Assembly: GCA_945862145.1 (NCBI GenBank) | Contig: CAMAXE010000022.1 | Coordinates: 1-64,000, forward strand | Source of the DNA: Klebsiella pneumoniae | GTDB taxonomy: Bacteria; Pseudomonadota; Gammaproteobacteria; Pseudomonadales; UBA5518 | Direction: 5' to 3' | DNA: 64,000 bases | Part shown: positions 6,591 to 15,272 of the stretch, one piece after another | How the letters are laid out: the number at the start of each line of letters is the position of its first letter | How positions within the stretch are numbered: position 1 is the stretch's first letter | Notes under the pieces: generated by a model | Databases searched by the model: none | What the model saw: the letters and a program-made list of their open reading frames with translations, nothing else | What the model was told of the DNA's origin: nothing | Translations under genes and position numbers: made by a program

Positions 6591-7665
6591 GGGCCCGACG
6601 CACGGGGCCAGCGTGGGCCGCGGCGGGCACGGACGTGGCGCGGGCATGGACCCACGCCACCAGGAACAGCCAGCCGAGCATCAGCAATGGCACCAGCACC
6701 TGCGCCAACCACGGGTAAGGTTGGGGGCGGAAATGCCACACGTAGATCAGCGGCAAGTGCAAGCTGAACACCGCAAGCGAGTGCTGTCCGAGAAAACGCG
6801 CCGGCGCCCAGTCCAGTGCGCGCGGCCAGCGCCGGATGATCTCGACGACCACGACCGCCGCGGCCCCGAAGGACATCACGCGCAGCGGACCGAGCCGGGC
6901 GCGGGAGATCCAGACAGATTCATCCGCCAAGGGCTCGAGGCCGAAAACACCGTTGCGCCAGCAGAAAAACGCTACCGCCAGCAACAAAGCAAGCTGCACA
7001 GTGGCGCGCCATATCGCGCCACCGATCACCTCGCCCTGCCGGCGTAGCAGCGCAAGGCTGACGCCGACGAAAAACAGCAGCTGCCAGCCCAGCGGATCGA
7101 ACAAACCCATCCGCATCCAAGCGGGCAAGAGCAGTGCGCGTATCGATCCTGTTGCGCCGAATTGTCCGGCTAGCCAGAGCAGCAATGACACGGCAAACAC
7201 GCAGGCGGGGGCGCGACGGGGCCAGCGCAGGGCCAGACCCGGCACCAGCAACCCGGTGCCAAGCAGCAACACAACGTAGAGCGGCAACACGTCGAGGTAG
7301 TCTGGCTGGTGCACCAGCGCGGCCGCACCCGCCAATTCACGCAACCACTGTGCGGCTTCGAGCCCAGGCAGTGGCCGCCAGCCAAACGCGGGCAGCGCCA
7401 ATGCCAACACGGCCATCGGGGCGAGGGCTAGCAGATGCCACTTCCACACCACGCGGCTGCGTTGCAGAAACCATGCGCGGGGATCGGGCTTTTCCAACGC
7501 CACCTGGGTGGCCACATAACCCGAGATCAGAAAAAACCCCTCGGCCGCCGTCCAGAATCCGAGGCGCTCGTAGAAATGGGCCGATATCGGCCCGCCCCAG
7601 TGGTCGATGGCCATCCACGCGAGCAGGATCCCCCTGATCGAGTCGATCGCCGTGACGCGTTTCAT
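6580..7665 (-). CDS. OpgC-like membrane acyltransferase
   Basis: 361 residues, starting at MKRVTAIDSIRG after an AGGA site. About ten hydrophobic helices fill the protein. The N-terminal signature R-x5-D-x-x-R-G (TAIDSIRGILL), the early DHWGGP and FFLISGYVA are typical of OpgC-type and acyltransferase-3-like proteins. OpgC succinylates periplasmic glucans; here the acceptor is not evident and no opgG/opgH is nearby. A conserved-looking late segment reads FLGQHSLAVFSLHLPLIY. It is the first gene of a two-gene overlapping unit with the downstream hydroxylase-like gene. Confidence 0.8.
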   Translation of the reverse strand: MKRVTAIDSIRGILLAWMAIDHWGGPISAHFYERLGFWTAAEGFFLISGYVATQVALEKPDPRAWFLQRSRVVWKWHLLALAPMAVLALALPAFGWRPLPGLEAAQWLRELAGAAALVHQPDYLDVLPLYVVLLLGTGLLVPGLALRWPRRAPACVFAVSLLLWLAGQFGATGSIRALLLPAWMRMGLFDPLGWQLLFFVGVSLALLRRQGEVIGGAIWRATVQLALLLAVAFFCWRNGVFGLEPLADESVWISRARLGPLRVMSFGAAAVVVVEIIRRWPRALDWAPARFLGQHSLAVFSLHLPLIYVWHFRPQPYPWLAQVLVPLLMLGWLFLVAWVHARATSVPAAAHAGPVRRAHVS

Positions 7666-7931
7666 GGCGTGTATTCCTGCCACGGACTGGAATAGCCCAT
7701 GCATGATGAACGCTGCACCGTGGCCGGGCTGCGGCGACTCTCAGCGGCGGCCGGGACTGGCATCTCAAGCTCTCGGCGCGTTGAAGGATTGCTGCACCCG
7801 CACGATACCCGTCACTGCGCCCGGGCTGCAACGCGGAAATCCACACCGCAGCACCGCGTGTTCGAGGGGGATTGAAGACCAGCCGGTACCACGGTCTAAA
7901 ATGCACGCGCCAATCACCGGGAGCCACCACC

Positions 7932-8954
7932 ATGCGATTCACGCGAACCCTTCTCGCCACCCTGCTATGCCTCGGCGGCAGCCAGATCGCACGGGCCGAC
8001 ACCCTTGTCATGAAGAGCGGCGACCGCCTGAGCGGCACGGTCATCAGCTTGCAGGACGACTTACTCACGCTGGAAACCAGCTACGCCGGCAAGATACCGA
8101 TCAAGTGGACCGAAGTGGCTTCGCTGGAAACCACCGGCAATGCCCGCTTCAAATTGCGCGACGGCACCATGATGCAGGCGCAGGCCAAGGCCGCCGCCGC
8201 GTCCACCGTGGTGCTGCGCTCCGGGGAGATCATCACGACCGCGCCAATCGCACTCGCCGACGTCGCCTACATCAACCCGCCGCCCGAGGTGACGGGCGAG
8301 GGGCTCAGCATGAGCGGCCGTGCCAACCTTGGTTTCTCGGCCAACCGTGGCAACACCGACAACAGCCAGCTGATGTACGACGTCGAAGCTGTCGCGCGCG
8401 GCATCGACAACCGCTTCACGGTCGGGGCGACGGGCGAACAGAAAGACGAGAACGGCGAAGAAACAGCCCGCAACAACGGGGCCTATCTCAAGTATGACCG
8501 CTTTTTCTCGAAGCGCTGGTACGGCTATGCGAACACCAGCTTCGAGGAAGACCGCTTCAAGGATCTCAACCTGCGAGCCACGCTCGGCGTGGGATCGGGC
8601 TACCAGTTCTTCGAGTCGGAACTGCAGAACCTCGCTCTGGAAGGCGGTCTCACCTATGTGAACGAGGACTTCGACGAGGGCGAGGACGAGGGCTACGCGG
8701 CCGGCCGCTGGGCGCTGCGCTACGACCGCTTCCTGTTCGGCACCACCACCCAGTTCTTCCACGCGCACGAGGGGCTGGTGAGCGTGGAAGACGCCAAGGA
8801 TTTCCTCTGGCAGTCACAGACGGGCCTGCGCTTCCCCTTGATCAAAGACCTGAACGCCACGGTCCAGTACAACATCGACTACGACAACAAGCCCTCGGAC
8901 GAGGCGAAGAAAACCGATAGCGCCTACATCATGAGCGTGGGCTACGCGTGGTGA
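7932..8954 (+). CDS. DUF481 outer-membrane beta-barrel protein
   Basis: 340 residues. The ATG at 7932 follows CGGGAG, and residues 1-22 form a signal peptide ending ARA-DT. A small N-terminal domain (about 24-110) contains SGDRLSGTVISL, an SH3-like or Hfq-like periplasmic motif often found before DUF481. From about 125 the sequence alternates in beta strands: GFSANRGNTDNS, then many aromatic-ended strands. It terminates in tryptophan, as expected for BAM-dependent outer-membrane barrels. The YdiY-like family has no settled function. Its stop abuts the stop of the convergent small membrane protein with no spacer. Confidence 0.88.
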   Translation: MRFTRTLLATLLCLGGSQIARADTLVMKSGDRLSGTVISLQDDLLTLETSYAGKIPIKWTEVASLETTGNARFKLRDGTMMQAQAKAAAASTVVLRSGEIITTAPIALADVAYINPPPEVTGEGLSMSGRANLGFSANRGNTDNSQLMYDVEAVARGIDNRFTVGATGEQKDENGEETARNNGAYLKYDRFFSKRWYGYANTSFEEDRFKDLNLRATLGVGSGYQFFESELQNLALEGGLTYVNEDFDEGEDEGYAAGRWALRYDRFLFGTTTQFFHAHEGLVSVEDAKDFLWQSQTGLRFPLIKDLNATVQYNIDYDNKPSDEAKKTDSAYIMSVGYAW

Positions 8955-9194
8955 TCAGCCACGGCGCGAGGGCCAGAACCACGCGCCGAGTGCAATCGGG
9001 ATGAGCGGCCAGAAGGGCACGCTGGTGGCGAACTGCGGCAGGATGCCCGAACCGTCGAACAGGGCCACAGCGGGCGGGCCCCACTGCCGGGCCGTCGCGA
9101 TCATCAGTACCCCAGCGGCCGCCAGAGAGGTGCTGATCACCCGGAGCAGCCAGCGTGGCGCTGCGGTGCGCGCAGTGGCATCGACGCGTACCAT
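8955..9194 (-). CDS. Small two-helix membrane protein, unknown function
   Basis: 79 residues from ATG 9194, seven bases after a strong GGAGGG site, which favours this start over one 54 bp upstream. Two hydrophobic spans are visible (around SLAAAGVLMIATA and FWPLIPIALGAWFW), separated by a short loop with GPPAVALFDGSG. I recognise no family. It is divergent from the haem-type membrane gene, with only 60 bp between their start codons, so the two may share a control region. Confidence 0.55.
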   Translation of the reverse strand: MVRVDATARTAAPRWLLRVISTSLAAAGVLMIATARQWGPPAVALFDGSGILPQFATSVPFWPLIPIALGAWFWPSRRG

Positions 9195-9254
9195 GTGCAA
9201 CCCTCCGATGTCGCCCGAAGGGGCGGGAAGCAGCGAATCAGGAGGCATCTTCCG

Positions 9255-9929
9255 ATGAAAACATGGATGACGTCATCCCTTGGCCGCGCCGCCACCGGCC
9301 AATGGAGTTTCTTCGCGCTGGTGAGTGCGCTCACGGCAGCGGCGATGCTCATATCGATGCGCGAGTCCGATCTTTCATCCGCGGCTGCCATCTCGCACCT
9401 GATTGCCGTTTCGGTGCGTTTCTCGGTGCCGTGGCTCTATCTCGCTTTCAGCGCCTCCGCGATTGCCGTGCTGTGGCCGGGCCCGGCGAGCCGCTGGCTG
9501 CTGCAACGCCGGCGGATCATCGGGCTGTGCTATGCCGCAGGCATGGCCTGGCAACTGCTTTTCATCCTGTGGCTGGTACTGGCTCATCGCGAGTGGTACC
9601 TCGAGATGCAGTACAGCCCCTATGCCCTCGCCGAGGAAATACCGGGCTATCTCCTGCTGGTCACGATGGCCGCCACATCCTTCCGCGCGGGCCGCAGGCG
9701 ACTTTCCCCTGCGCAATGGCGGACACTGCACACCGTGGGGATCTATTTCCTCTGGGGCGAGACATGGAGCACCTATTGGTTCGAGATCTACGATCTGAAC
9801 GACGTGCAATGGACCGACACGGTGTATTACTGGCTCGGTATGCTGGCATGGCTGTTGCGGCTGGCAGCCTGGTCCCGGCAACGTGAGCGCAAACAACCGT
9901 ATGGCATCACGATCACGACGCCCGCCTGA
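9255..9929 (+). CDS. Ferric reductase-like / cytochrome-b-type membrane protein
   Basis: 224 residues from ATG 9255, preceded by a perfect AGGAGG nine bases upstream. Around six transmembrane helices are visible. Histidines placed in or near helices (SHLIAVSVRF, LAHREWY, LHTVGIYFLW) and RRRLSPAQWRTLHTVGIY resemble the MsrQ/ferric-reductase-like haem-binding domain. Haem binding is inferred from pattern only. No MsrP-like molybdoprotein or flavodoxin domain is adjacent. Confidence 0.6.
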   Translation: MKTWMTSSLGRAATGQWSFFALVSALTAAAMLISMRESDLSSAAAISHLIAVSVRFSVPWLYLAFSASAIAVLWPGPASRWLLQRRRIIGLCYAAGMAWQLLFILWLVLAHREWYLEMQYSPYALAEEIPGYLLLVTMAATSFRAGRRRLSPAQWRTLHTVGIYFLWGETWSTYWFEIYDLNDVQWTDTVYYWLGMLAWLLRLAAWSRQRERKQPYGITITTPA

Positions 9930-9990
9930 ACCCCCGGACACAACGGCGTTACCTTCCCCCCCTGACATGCCTCCAAGCAACCCCCACGCA

Positions 9991-11193
9991 ATGAACACTC
10001 TGCGCAATGCCGTTCTGCTGCTGACCAGCATCCTGCTGGCCGCACCCGTCATGGCCGCCGACCTGCATGAGCAGGCCACCGCCATCGCCAAGCGTTACCC
10101 ACTGGTCGACGGGCATGTCGACCTGCCCACCCGGCTGCACAAGCAATGGGCGGACGTAGGCGCTGCAGCACCGGGAGGCGATTTCGATTACCCGCGGGCG
10201 GTGGCGGGCGGGCTCTCGGCGCCGTTCATGTCGATCTACATTCCTTCGGATCTCGAAGGCGCCGGCGCACGGGCGCTTGCCGATACCCTGATCGACCAGG
10301 TGGAGGCGATGGTGCAGCGCGCGCCAGAACATTTTGCCCTTGCACGCAGCGCGGCCGAGATCCGTGCCAACCACGCTGCGGGGCGCATCTCGCTGCCGCT
10401 CGGCATGGAGAACGGCGCCCCGATCGAGGGCGATCTCGCGAGCCTCGTCCATTTCCGTGATCGCGGCATCCGCTACATCACACTCGCGCACGCCAAGTCA
10501 AACCACATCGCCGACTCTTCCTACGACGAGGTGAAAATCTGGCAGGGCTTGAGCGCCTTCGGCGAGCAGGTGGTGCACGAGATGAACCGACTCGGAATCA
10601 TGGTCGACATCTCGCACGTATCGGACGCGGCCTTCTACCGCGTGCTCGAGATATCAGCAGTACCCGTTATCGCCTCGCATTCCTCGCTGCGGCACTTCAC
10701 GCCCGGACTCGAGCGCAATGTCGATGACAAGATGCTGCGCGCGCTCGCCGACAAGGGCGGCGTGATCATGATCAGTTTCGGAAGTTTCTTTCTCACCGCC
10801 GAGGCGGGCGCCTGGAGCAAGCGGGAGGACGCGGCTCTTGAGGCCTTCACGGCACTCCAGGACAAGAATTTCACCGAGGAAAAAGGCAAGGCCTTCGAGG
10901 CGCTCTACCGCGCTCGCTTCCCCTACCCGTATGCGCACGTCAGCGATGTGGCGGACCACGTGCAGCGCGCCGTGAAGATAGCGGGCATCGATCACGTGGG
11001 TTTCGGCTCGGATTTCGACGGTGTGGGCGATTCATTGCCCGAGGGGCTGAAAGACGTCTCGGGCTTCCCCAACCTGATCGAGGAACTGCTGCGCCGCGGC
11101 ATGCCCGAGGCCGACATCGCCAAGATCATGGGCGGCAATGTGCTGCGGGTGATGGAACAAACAGAGGCCTATGCAGCGAAAGCGGCCCTGTAA
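9991..11193 (+). CDS. Membrane dipeptidase, peptidase family M19
   Basis: A 400-residue secreted zinc dipeptidase. From ATG 9991 there is a clear signal peptide (NAVLLLTSILLAAPVMA). The two-metal site is complete: His42 and Asp44 (DGHVDLP), bridging Glu140 (GMENG), His209 (DISHVSD), His230 (IASHSS) and Asp341 (GFGSDFDG). Renal-dipeptidase-type enzymes cleave dipeptides, including D-residue peptides and some beta-lactams. An in-frame ATG at 9967 would lengthen the N-terminus by eight residues and spoil the signal peptide. It may act in periplasmic peptide scavenging. Confidence 0.93.
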   Translation: MNTLRNAVLLLTSILLAAPVMAADLHEQATAIAKRYPLVDGHVDLPTRLHKQWADVGAAAPGGDFDYPRAVAGGLSAPFMSIYIPSDLEGAGARALADTLIDQVEAMVQRAPEHFALARSAAEIRANHAAGRISLPLGMENGAPIEGDLASLVHFRDRGIRYITLAHAKSNHIADSSYDEVKIWQGLSAFGEQVVHEMNRLGIMVDISHVSDAAFYRVLEISAVPVIASHSSLRHFTPGLERNVDDKMLRALADKGGVIMISFGSFFLTAEAGAWSKREDAALEAFTALQDKNFTEEKGKAFEALYRARFPYPYAHVSDVADHVQRAVKIAGIDHVGFGSDFDGVGDSLPEGLKDVSGFPNLIEELLRRGMPEADIAKIMGGNVLRVMEQTEAYAAKAAL

Positions 11194-11340
11194 TAACCCT
11201 GTCATTGATTATTAACTATTCTGACCTGAATCTGTAGCAGGCTGCCCCGGCTGAAAAAACAGCTAGACTGCTGACTGCCTGAACGGGCACAGCCCAATGA
11301 TTCCGGTACGACTCGTCAACCGCTTCGGGAGTTGAGTGAT

Positions 11341-11805
11341 TTGCGCAAACTGCTGGCACGCTTCGCCTCATGGGTGGCCGTCGGGACCTTCTGGCTCTTA
11401 TGGCCGCTGCTGCCTTTGCTTTCGAGCATCGCGTTCCTGAATCGTCGCTACCTGCTCGATTACACCGGAACGCTGCGAAAATTTGCGATCCATCTCCGCG
11501 CCGTACGCGAAGGCCCCGCGGATACTTTCTTCGGCACCGTGCTCGGCGTGCACGCCAACGAGGCGCCGGTGGAAATCGGCGGTCACTGCGTGCAATGCGG
11601 CAACTGCTGCATGAACCATCGCTGTGCGTTCCTGGAGCCACGCGGCGGTGGCATCTTCCAGTGCGGTATCTATACCTCGCCTCTGCGGCGTCTTTCAAAC
11701 TGCGGCGCCTTCCCCGTGAGCGCGCAGGATATCCAGCGCTATGACTGCCCGAGCTATTTCGTGGTGAAGGCAGAGCCGGTGCGGATACTGGAGCCCCAAG
11801 CCTGA
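11341..11805 (+). CDS. YkgJ-like cysteine-cluster protein with N-terminal membrane anchor
   Basis: About 154 residues. I chose TTG 11341 because CGGGAG lies nine bases upstream; a TTG at 11332 would leave no spacing. One hydrophobic segment (VGTFWLLWPLLPLLSS) near the N-terminus is followed by a cluster CVQCGNCCMNHRC, then CGIY, SNCGAF and DCPSYF. These cysteines match the putative zinc- or iron-chelating domain of YkgJ/UPF0153-type proteins. The function of the family is unclear. The rare start codon suggests low expression. Confidence 0.65.
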   Translation: MRKLLARFASWVAVGTFWLLWPLLPLLSSIAFLNRRYLLDYTGTLRKFAIHLRAVREGPADTFFGTVLGVHANEAPVEIGGHCVQCGNCCMNHRCAFLEPRGGGIFQCGIYTSPLRRLSNCGAFPVSAQDIQRYDCPSYFVVKAEPVRILEPQA

Positions 11806-11825
11806 GTGCCTGCGTGCGCTGCGAG

Positions 11826-13211
11826 TCAGCGCCCGGCAATCCAGTTACCCAAGGCCGCCAACCGTGAAGGCGGACCTGCGCTCGCTTGCTCGCGCCGGTC
11901 GGCGCTGCGCAGCAGTGCATACATGCCGTGTACGCCCAGCCAGCGCAGAGGTTCAGGTTCCCACTGCCGTACGCGCCGGTTCACCCACGGCAGCGCAGTG
12001 AGCTCACTTGCGCGTCCGAGCGCAAGATCGGCGAGCGTGCGACCGGCGAGGTTCGCGGTTGACACGCCCACACCCACATAACCTCCTGCCCAGCCGATGC
12101 CCGTGCGCGGATCCAGACCAACGGTGGCGCACCAGTCTCGCGGTACCCCGAGTACGCCGCACCAGGCGTGGTTGATGCCGAAGGGTTTTGCCGATGGAAA
12201 ATGCCGGTACAGGGTTTTGGCCAACCGGCGGATGGTCTCGGCGTCTGGCTCACCGTTGGTGTCGATCGCAGAACCGAAGCGGTAGGGCACGCCACGCGAA
12301 CCCACCGTGATGCGTCCGTCGGGCGTGCGCTGGCAATAGCAGTAGGCGTTGTCGAAGTCACCGAACAGTTCGTGCCCGCCCCAGCCGATCTCTCGCCACA
12401 CCGCATCAGGCAGGGGCGGCGTGGCGATCTGGGCCGAATTGAGTGGCAGCCACTCGCGCCGGGACCCGGGCAGCGTGGCGGTAAAACCCTCCGTGCAGCG
12501 CAGGATAAGCGGCGCTATCACACTGCCGCGATCCGTGCCGAGGCGTCCTTGGTCGATCGCGGTGACCGTGGTGCCCTCGACAATGCGCACGCCCATGCGT
12601 TCCACCACATCGGCCAGCCCACGCACCAGCTTGGCGGGCTGCACCCGCGCCACGCGCGAGACGATCATGGCACCCAGGATGCCCGGCACGGCGACGCGCG
12701 CCCTCGCCTCCTCGGCGCCAATCTGCCAGACCCGCTCCTCCTCGCCCCAATGGCGGCGATGCTTCACCTCGGCGGCCATGCGTGCGAACTGCGCGGGATT
12801 GGTGGCCACCATCAGTTCATCGGTACGCAGGATATCGGCCTCGATACCTTCTGCCTCGGCCACGCCGATCACCTCGTCGACGGTGCCGTTCATGGCGTGG
12901 ACCATCGCCCGCACACCGGCCTCGGTGCTGCCCTGCTGGTAACGCGCATGGTTCCAGGCAAAACCGCCGGTGAGCCAGCCGCCGTTGCGTCCGGAGGCGC
13001 CGAAGCCGGCGAATTCCTTCTCGACCACCAGCACATCAAGCCCGGGCTGCGCGCGCTTCAGGTAGTACGCGGCCCACAGGCCCGTATAACCCGCACCCAC
13101 GATGCAGACGTCCGCGGTGGTGTCCCCGACCAGCGCCGGGCGACGCGCAGGCATGCCGATATCGGCATACCAGAAGGAGATCTCACCAATGCGCGCGGAG
13201 GCAGTGCTCAT
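11826..13211 (-). CDS. FAD-dependent amine/amino-acid oxidase (DAO fold, PuuB-like)
   Basis: 461 residues with the GAGYTG dinucleotide motif at 39-44 and ASGRNGGW, typical of gamma-glutamylputrescine oxidase-like flavoproteins. The C-terminal GIGWAGGYVGVGVS is the second FAD-contacting block. Such enzymes oxidatively deaminate amines, giving aldehyde, ammonia and peroxide. It is the last gene of a minus-strand operon with TauE/SafE, an aminotransferase and an SSS symporter, which supports amine catabolism. The exact substrate cannot be read from sequence. Confidence 0.87.
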   Translation of the reverse strand: MSTASARIGEISFWYADIGMPARRPALVGDTTADVCIVGAGYTGLWAAYYLKRAQPGLDVLVVEKEFAGFGASGRNGGWLTGGFAWNHARYQQGSTEAGVRAMVHAMNGTVDEVIGVAEAEGIEADILRTDELMVATNPAQFARMAAEVKHRRHWGEEERVWQIGAEEARARVAVPGILGAMIVSRVARVQPAKLVRGLADVVERMGVRIVEGTTVTAIDQGRLGTDRGSVIAPLILRCTEGFTATLPGSRREWLPLNSAQIATPPLPDAVWREIGWGGHELFGDFDNAYCYCQRTPDGRITVGSRGVPYRFGSAIDTNGEPDAETIRRLAKTLYRHFPSAKPFGINHAWCGVLGVPRDWCATVGLDPRTGIGWAGGYVGVGVSTANLAGRTLADLALGRASELTALPWVNRRVRQWEPEPLRWLGVHGMYALLRSADRREQASAGPPSRLAALGNWIAGR

Positions 13212-13307
13212 GGTTTCTCAGCAACTCTAAAGCGACCGGCTTTCGCGACAGGATCGGCGCGCCTTGCACGAATTCTAAGCTGCCGCGCGAAGCAGGAGAA
13301 ACCGGTC

Positions 13308-14069
13308 TCAGCGGTAGTGCCAGAACGAGTACACGGTGAGCGCCACCGACCAGCACAGGATGCCATTGCGCACCAGATGTGGCGGCACGCGCCGGGCCAC
13401 CTGCGCCATGCCATAACCGCCCACTATGGCGCCGCCCATCATCGCGAAAGACGGCACCCAGCGCACCAGCCCGGCACTTGCGAAGACAAGTATCCCGATC
13501 AGGGTCATCAACGACACCGTGACATTGCGCAGCGCGTTGGCGTGGAAGACGCTCATCTGACTGAAGATCGAGTGGATCGCCAGCAAGATGATCCCCATGC
13601 CAAGCCCGAAGTACCCACCGTAGAGAAACACCACGAACTCCAGCACGAAAGACAACCAAAGCCAGCGCGAGGCATCGAAGGACGGCATGCGATGCAAGCG
13701 ATCGCGGATCTGCGGCCCCAGCCCGAAGGACAGCGTGGCAAACACCAACAACCAGGGAATAGCCGTGTGAAAGAAGGCCTCACCCAAGCGGACGAAAAGC
13801 AACGAGCCCCCGATGCCACCCACGGCTGCGAGCACCAGCCGCAGGGGCAGATGCTCGCGCACCTCGCGCAACTCGTGCCGGTAAACCCAGGTGCCCACCA
13901 GGTTGGCGGGCAGCAGCGCCACGAAGTTGCAGGCGTTGGCTTCCATCTCGGTCAAGCCCGTGGCGATCAGCAGCGGAAACGTCATGAAGCCCGCGCCACC
14001 GGCCATCACGTTGATCATGCCCGCGAGCAGGCCGCCGGCGAAAAGCCACAGGAGATTGATCGCTTCCAT
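13308..14069 (-). CDS. TauE/SafE-family anion exporter
   Basis: 253 residues with about eight helices. The start MEAINLLWLFAGGLLAG and the motif INVMAGGAGFMTFPLL are typical of the TauE/SafE family, followed by the repeat-like GGYFGLGMGI in the second half. Members export sulfite, sulfoacetate or related anions. It starts 14 bp after the aminotransferase gene, so it is in the same transcript. The pairing with amine-oxidising genes would fit disposal of sulfite from a sulfonated amine, but no desulfonating enzyme is present, so this stays speculative. Confidence 0.85.
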   Translation of the reverse strand: MEAINLLWLFAGGLLAGMINVMAGGAGFMTFPLLIATGLTEMEANACNFVALLPANLVGTWVYRHELREVREHLPLRLVLAAVGGIGGSLLFVRLGEAFFHTAIPWLLVFATLSFGLGPQIRDRLHRMPSFDASRWLWLSFVLEFVVFLYGGYFGLGMGIILLAIHSIFSQMSVFHANALRNVTVSLMTLIGILVFASAGLVRWVPSFAMMGGAIVGGYGMAQVARRVPPHLVRNGILCWSVALTVYSFWHYR

Positions 14070-14083
14070 GGCGCGGGCTTCGC

Positions 14084-15199
14084 TTACAGCGACTGCAACA
14101 CCCGGTCGATGCGCCGCAGGCCCTCTTCGAGTTCATGGGCGTGTCCGCCGATCCCGATGCGCAGGTAGCCGTCCATGCCGAACCAGTCGCCCGCCACCAC
14201 GAAGGTGCTCTCGCGCTCGCGGATCAGATCACCCAATTCGGTGGAGTTGATCGGGAAGTCATAGCCCACGAACACCATGCCGCCGGCGGCCGGGCGCACA
14301 TAACGCAGCCGCCCGTCCCACCGCGCCACCCAGGCGTCGATCAGGCCCGTGTTGCGACCCAGGATGGTGCGGCTGCGCTCGAGAATCTGCGCGCGTCGCT
14401 CAGGCGCCAGGATCAGCGAGGCGAGGTACTGGTTGATGGGCCCGGTACCGATGGTGGTGTAGTCCTGACGGCGTACGGCCTCGGTGATCAACTCGGGTGG
14501 CGCCACTGCCCAGCCGATGCGAAGCCCCGCATGCGCGATGGATTTGGAGGTGCTGGAGGTGACGATCGCCTTCTCGTAGCGGCCCCAGAAGGTCGGCGTC
14601 TCCGGCCGGCCGTCGAGTTCAGCGCCACGGTATATCTCGTCGCAGATCAGCCAGGCGTCGCAAGCGCGCGCCGCCGCCACGATGGCGTCCATGTCGCTCT
14701 CGCCCAGCACCGCGCCGGTCGGGTTGTTGGGGTTGCACACCGCAATCAGCTTGGCACCACCGGTCACGGCCGCATCGAGGGAGCGTCGGTCGAGTCGCCA
14801 CTCGCCTTCCTCGAGTTGCAGCACGAAGGGCTGCCGCCGCGCGCCAAGAGCGGCTGCCAGGCCAGACATCTGCATGAAGTTCGGCAGCATGCTGGCAAAG
14901 GTGTCGCCGGGCTCCAGCAGCGACCAGCACATCACGAAGTTCGCTTCCGCGGCGCCGGTAGTGACCAGCACCTCGTCGATACCTGCACCCGGATACCAGC
15001 TGGCGATGGCTGCGCGCAGCTCCGGCGTGCCCTCGGTGTAGTTGTAGCCCAGCCGAAGCTGCAGCAGTGCCTCGAGCTCCTCCGGACGCAGCAACTGCGC
15101 GAGCGTCATTGGCTCCACACCGCTCTCCGTGAGATTGATCTCCACGGTGTTCTCGTAGAGTGACTGGTGACGCTCGAGCAGGAAAGTATCGATCTTCAC
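14084..15199 (-). CDS. Fold-type I PLP aminotransferase (class I/II)
   Basis: 371 residues. The PLP lysine is Lys219 in SSTSKSIAHAG. NPNNPTG (156-162), CDEIY with Asp187 and Tyr190, and the arginine of GLRIGW complete the cofactor site. LRIGIGG near the end carries the carboxylate-binding arginine. This is an alpha-family aminotransferase of MalY/aspartate type; the substrate is not determined. Its place between a symporter and an exporter suggests it handles the imported compound. The symporter stop lies 73 bp upstream. Confidence 0.9.
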   Translation of the reverse strand: MKIDTFLLERHQSLYENTVEINLTESGVEPMTLAQLLRPEELEALLQLRLGYNYTEGTPELRAAIASWYPGAGIDEVLVTTGAAEANFVMCWSLLEPGDTFASMLPNFMQMSGLAAALGARRQPFVLQLEEGEWRLDRRSLDAAVTGGAKLIAVCNPNNPTGAVLGESDMDAIVAAARACDAWLICDEIYRGAELDGRPETPTFWGRYEKAIVTSSTSKSIAHAGLRIGWAVAPPELITEAVRRQDYTTIGTGPINQYLASLILAPERRAQILERSRTILGRNTGLIDAWVARWDGRLRYVRPAAGGMVFVGYDFPINSTELGDLIRERESTFVVAGDWFGMDGYLRIGIGGHAHELEEGLRRIDRVLQSL

Positions 15200-15272
15200 G
15201 CGGCAGGACCTGTGGTGGTGAAGGCAGCAAGGGCTGCGGGTGTTCAGCTGGCCAGTTCTGGCATCCCGAGGG

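Noticed and set aside
12168-14168. 666-codon plus-strand frame
   Set aside because: Antisense to the FAD oxidase and TauE/SafE genes. It has a biased composition and no domain motifs, a common effect of high G+C.
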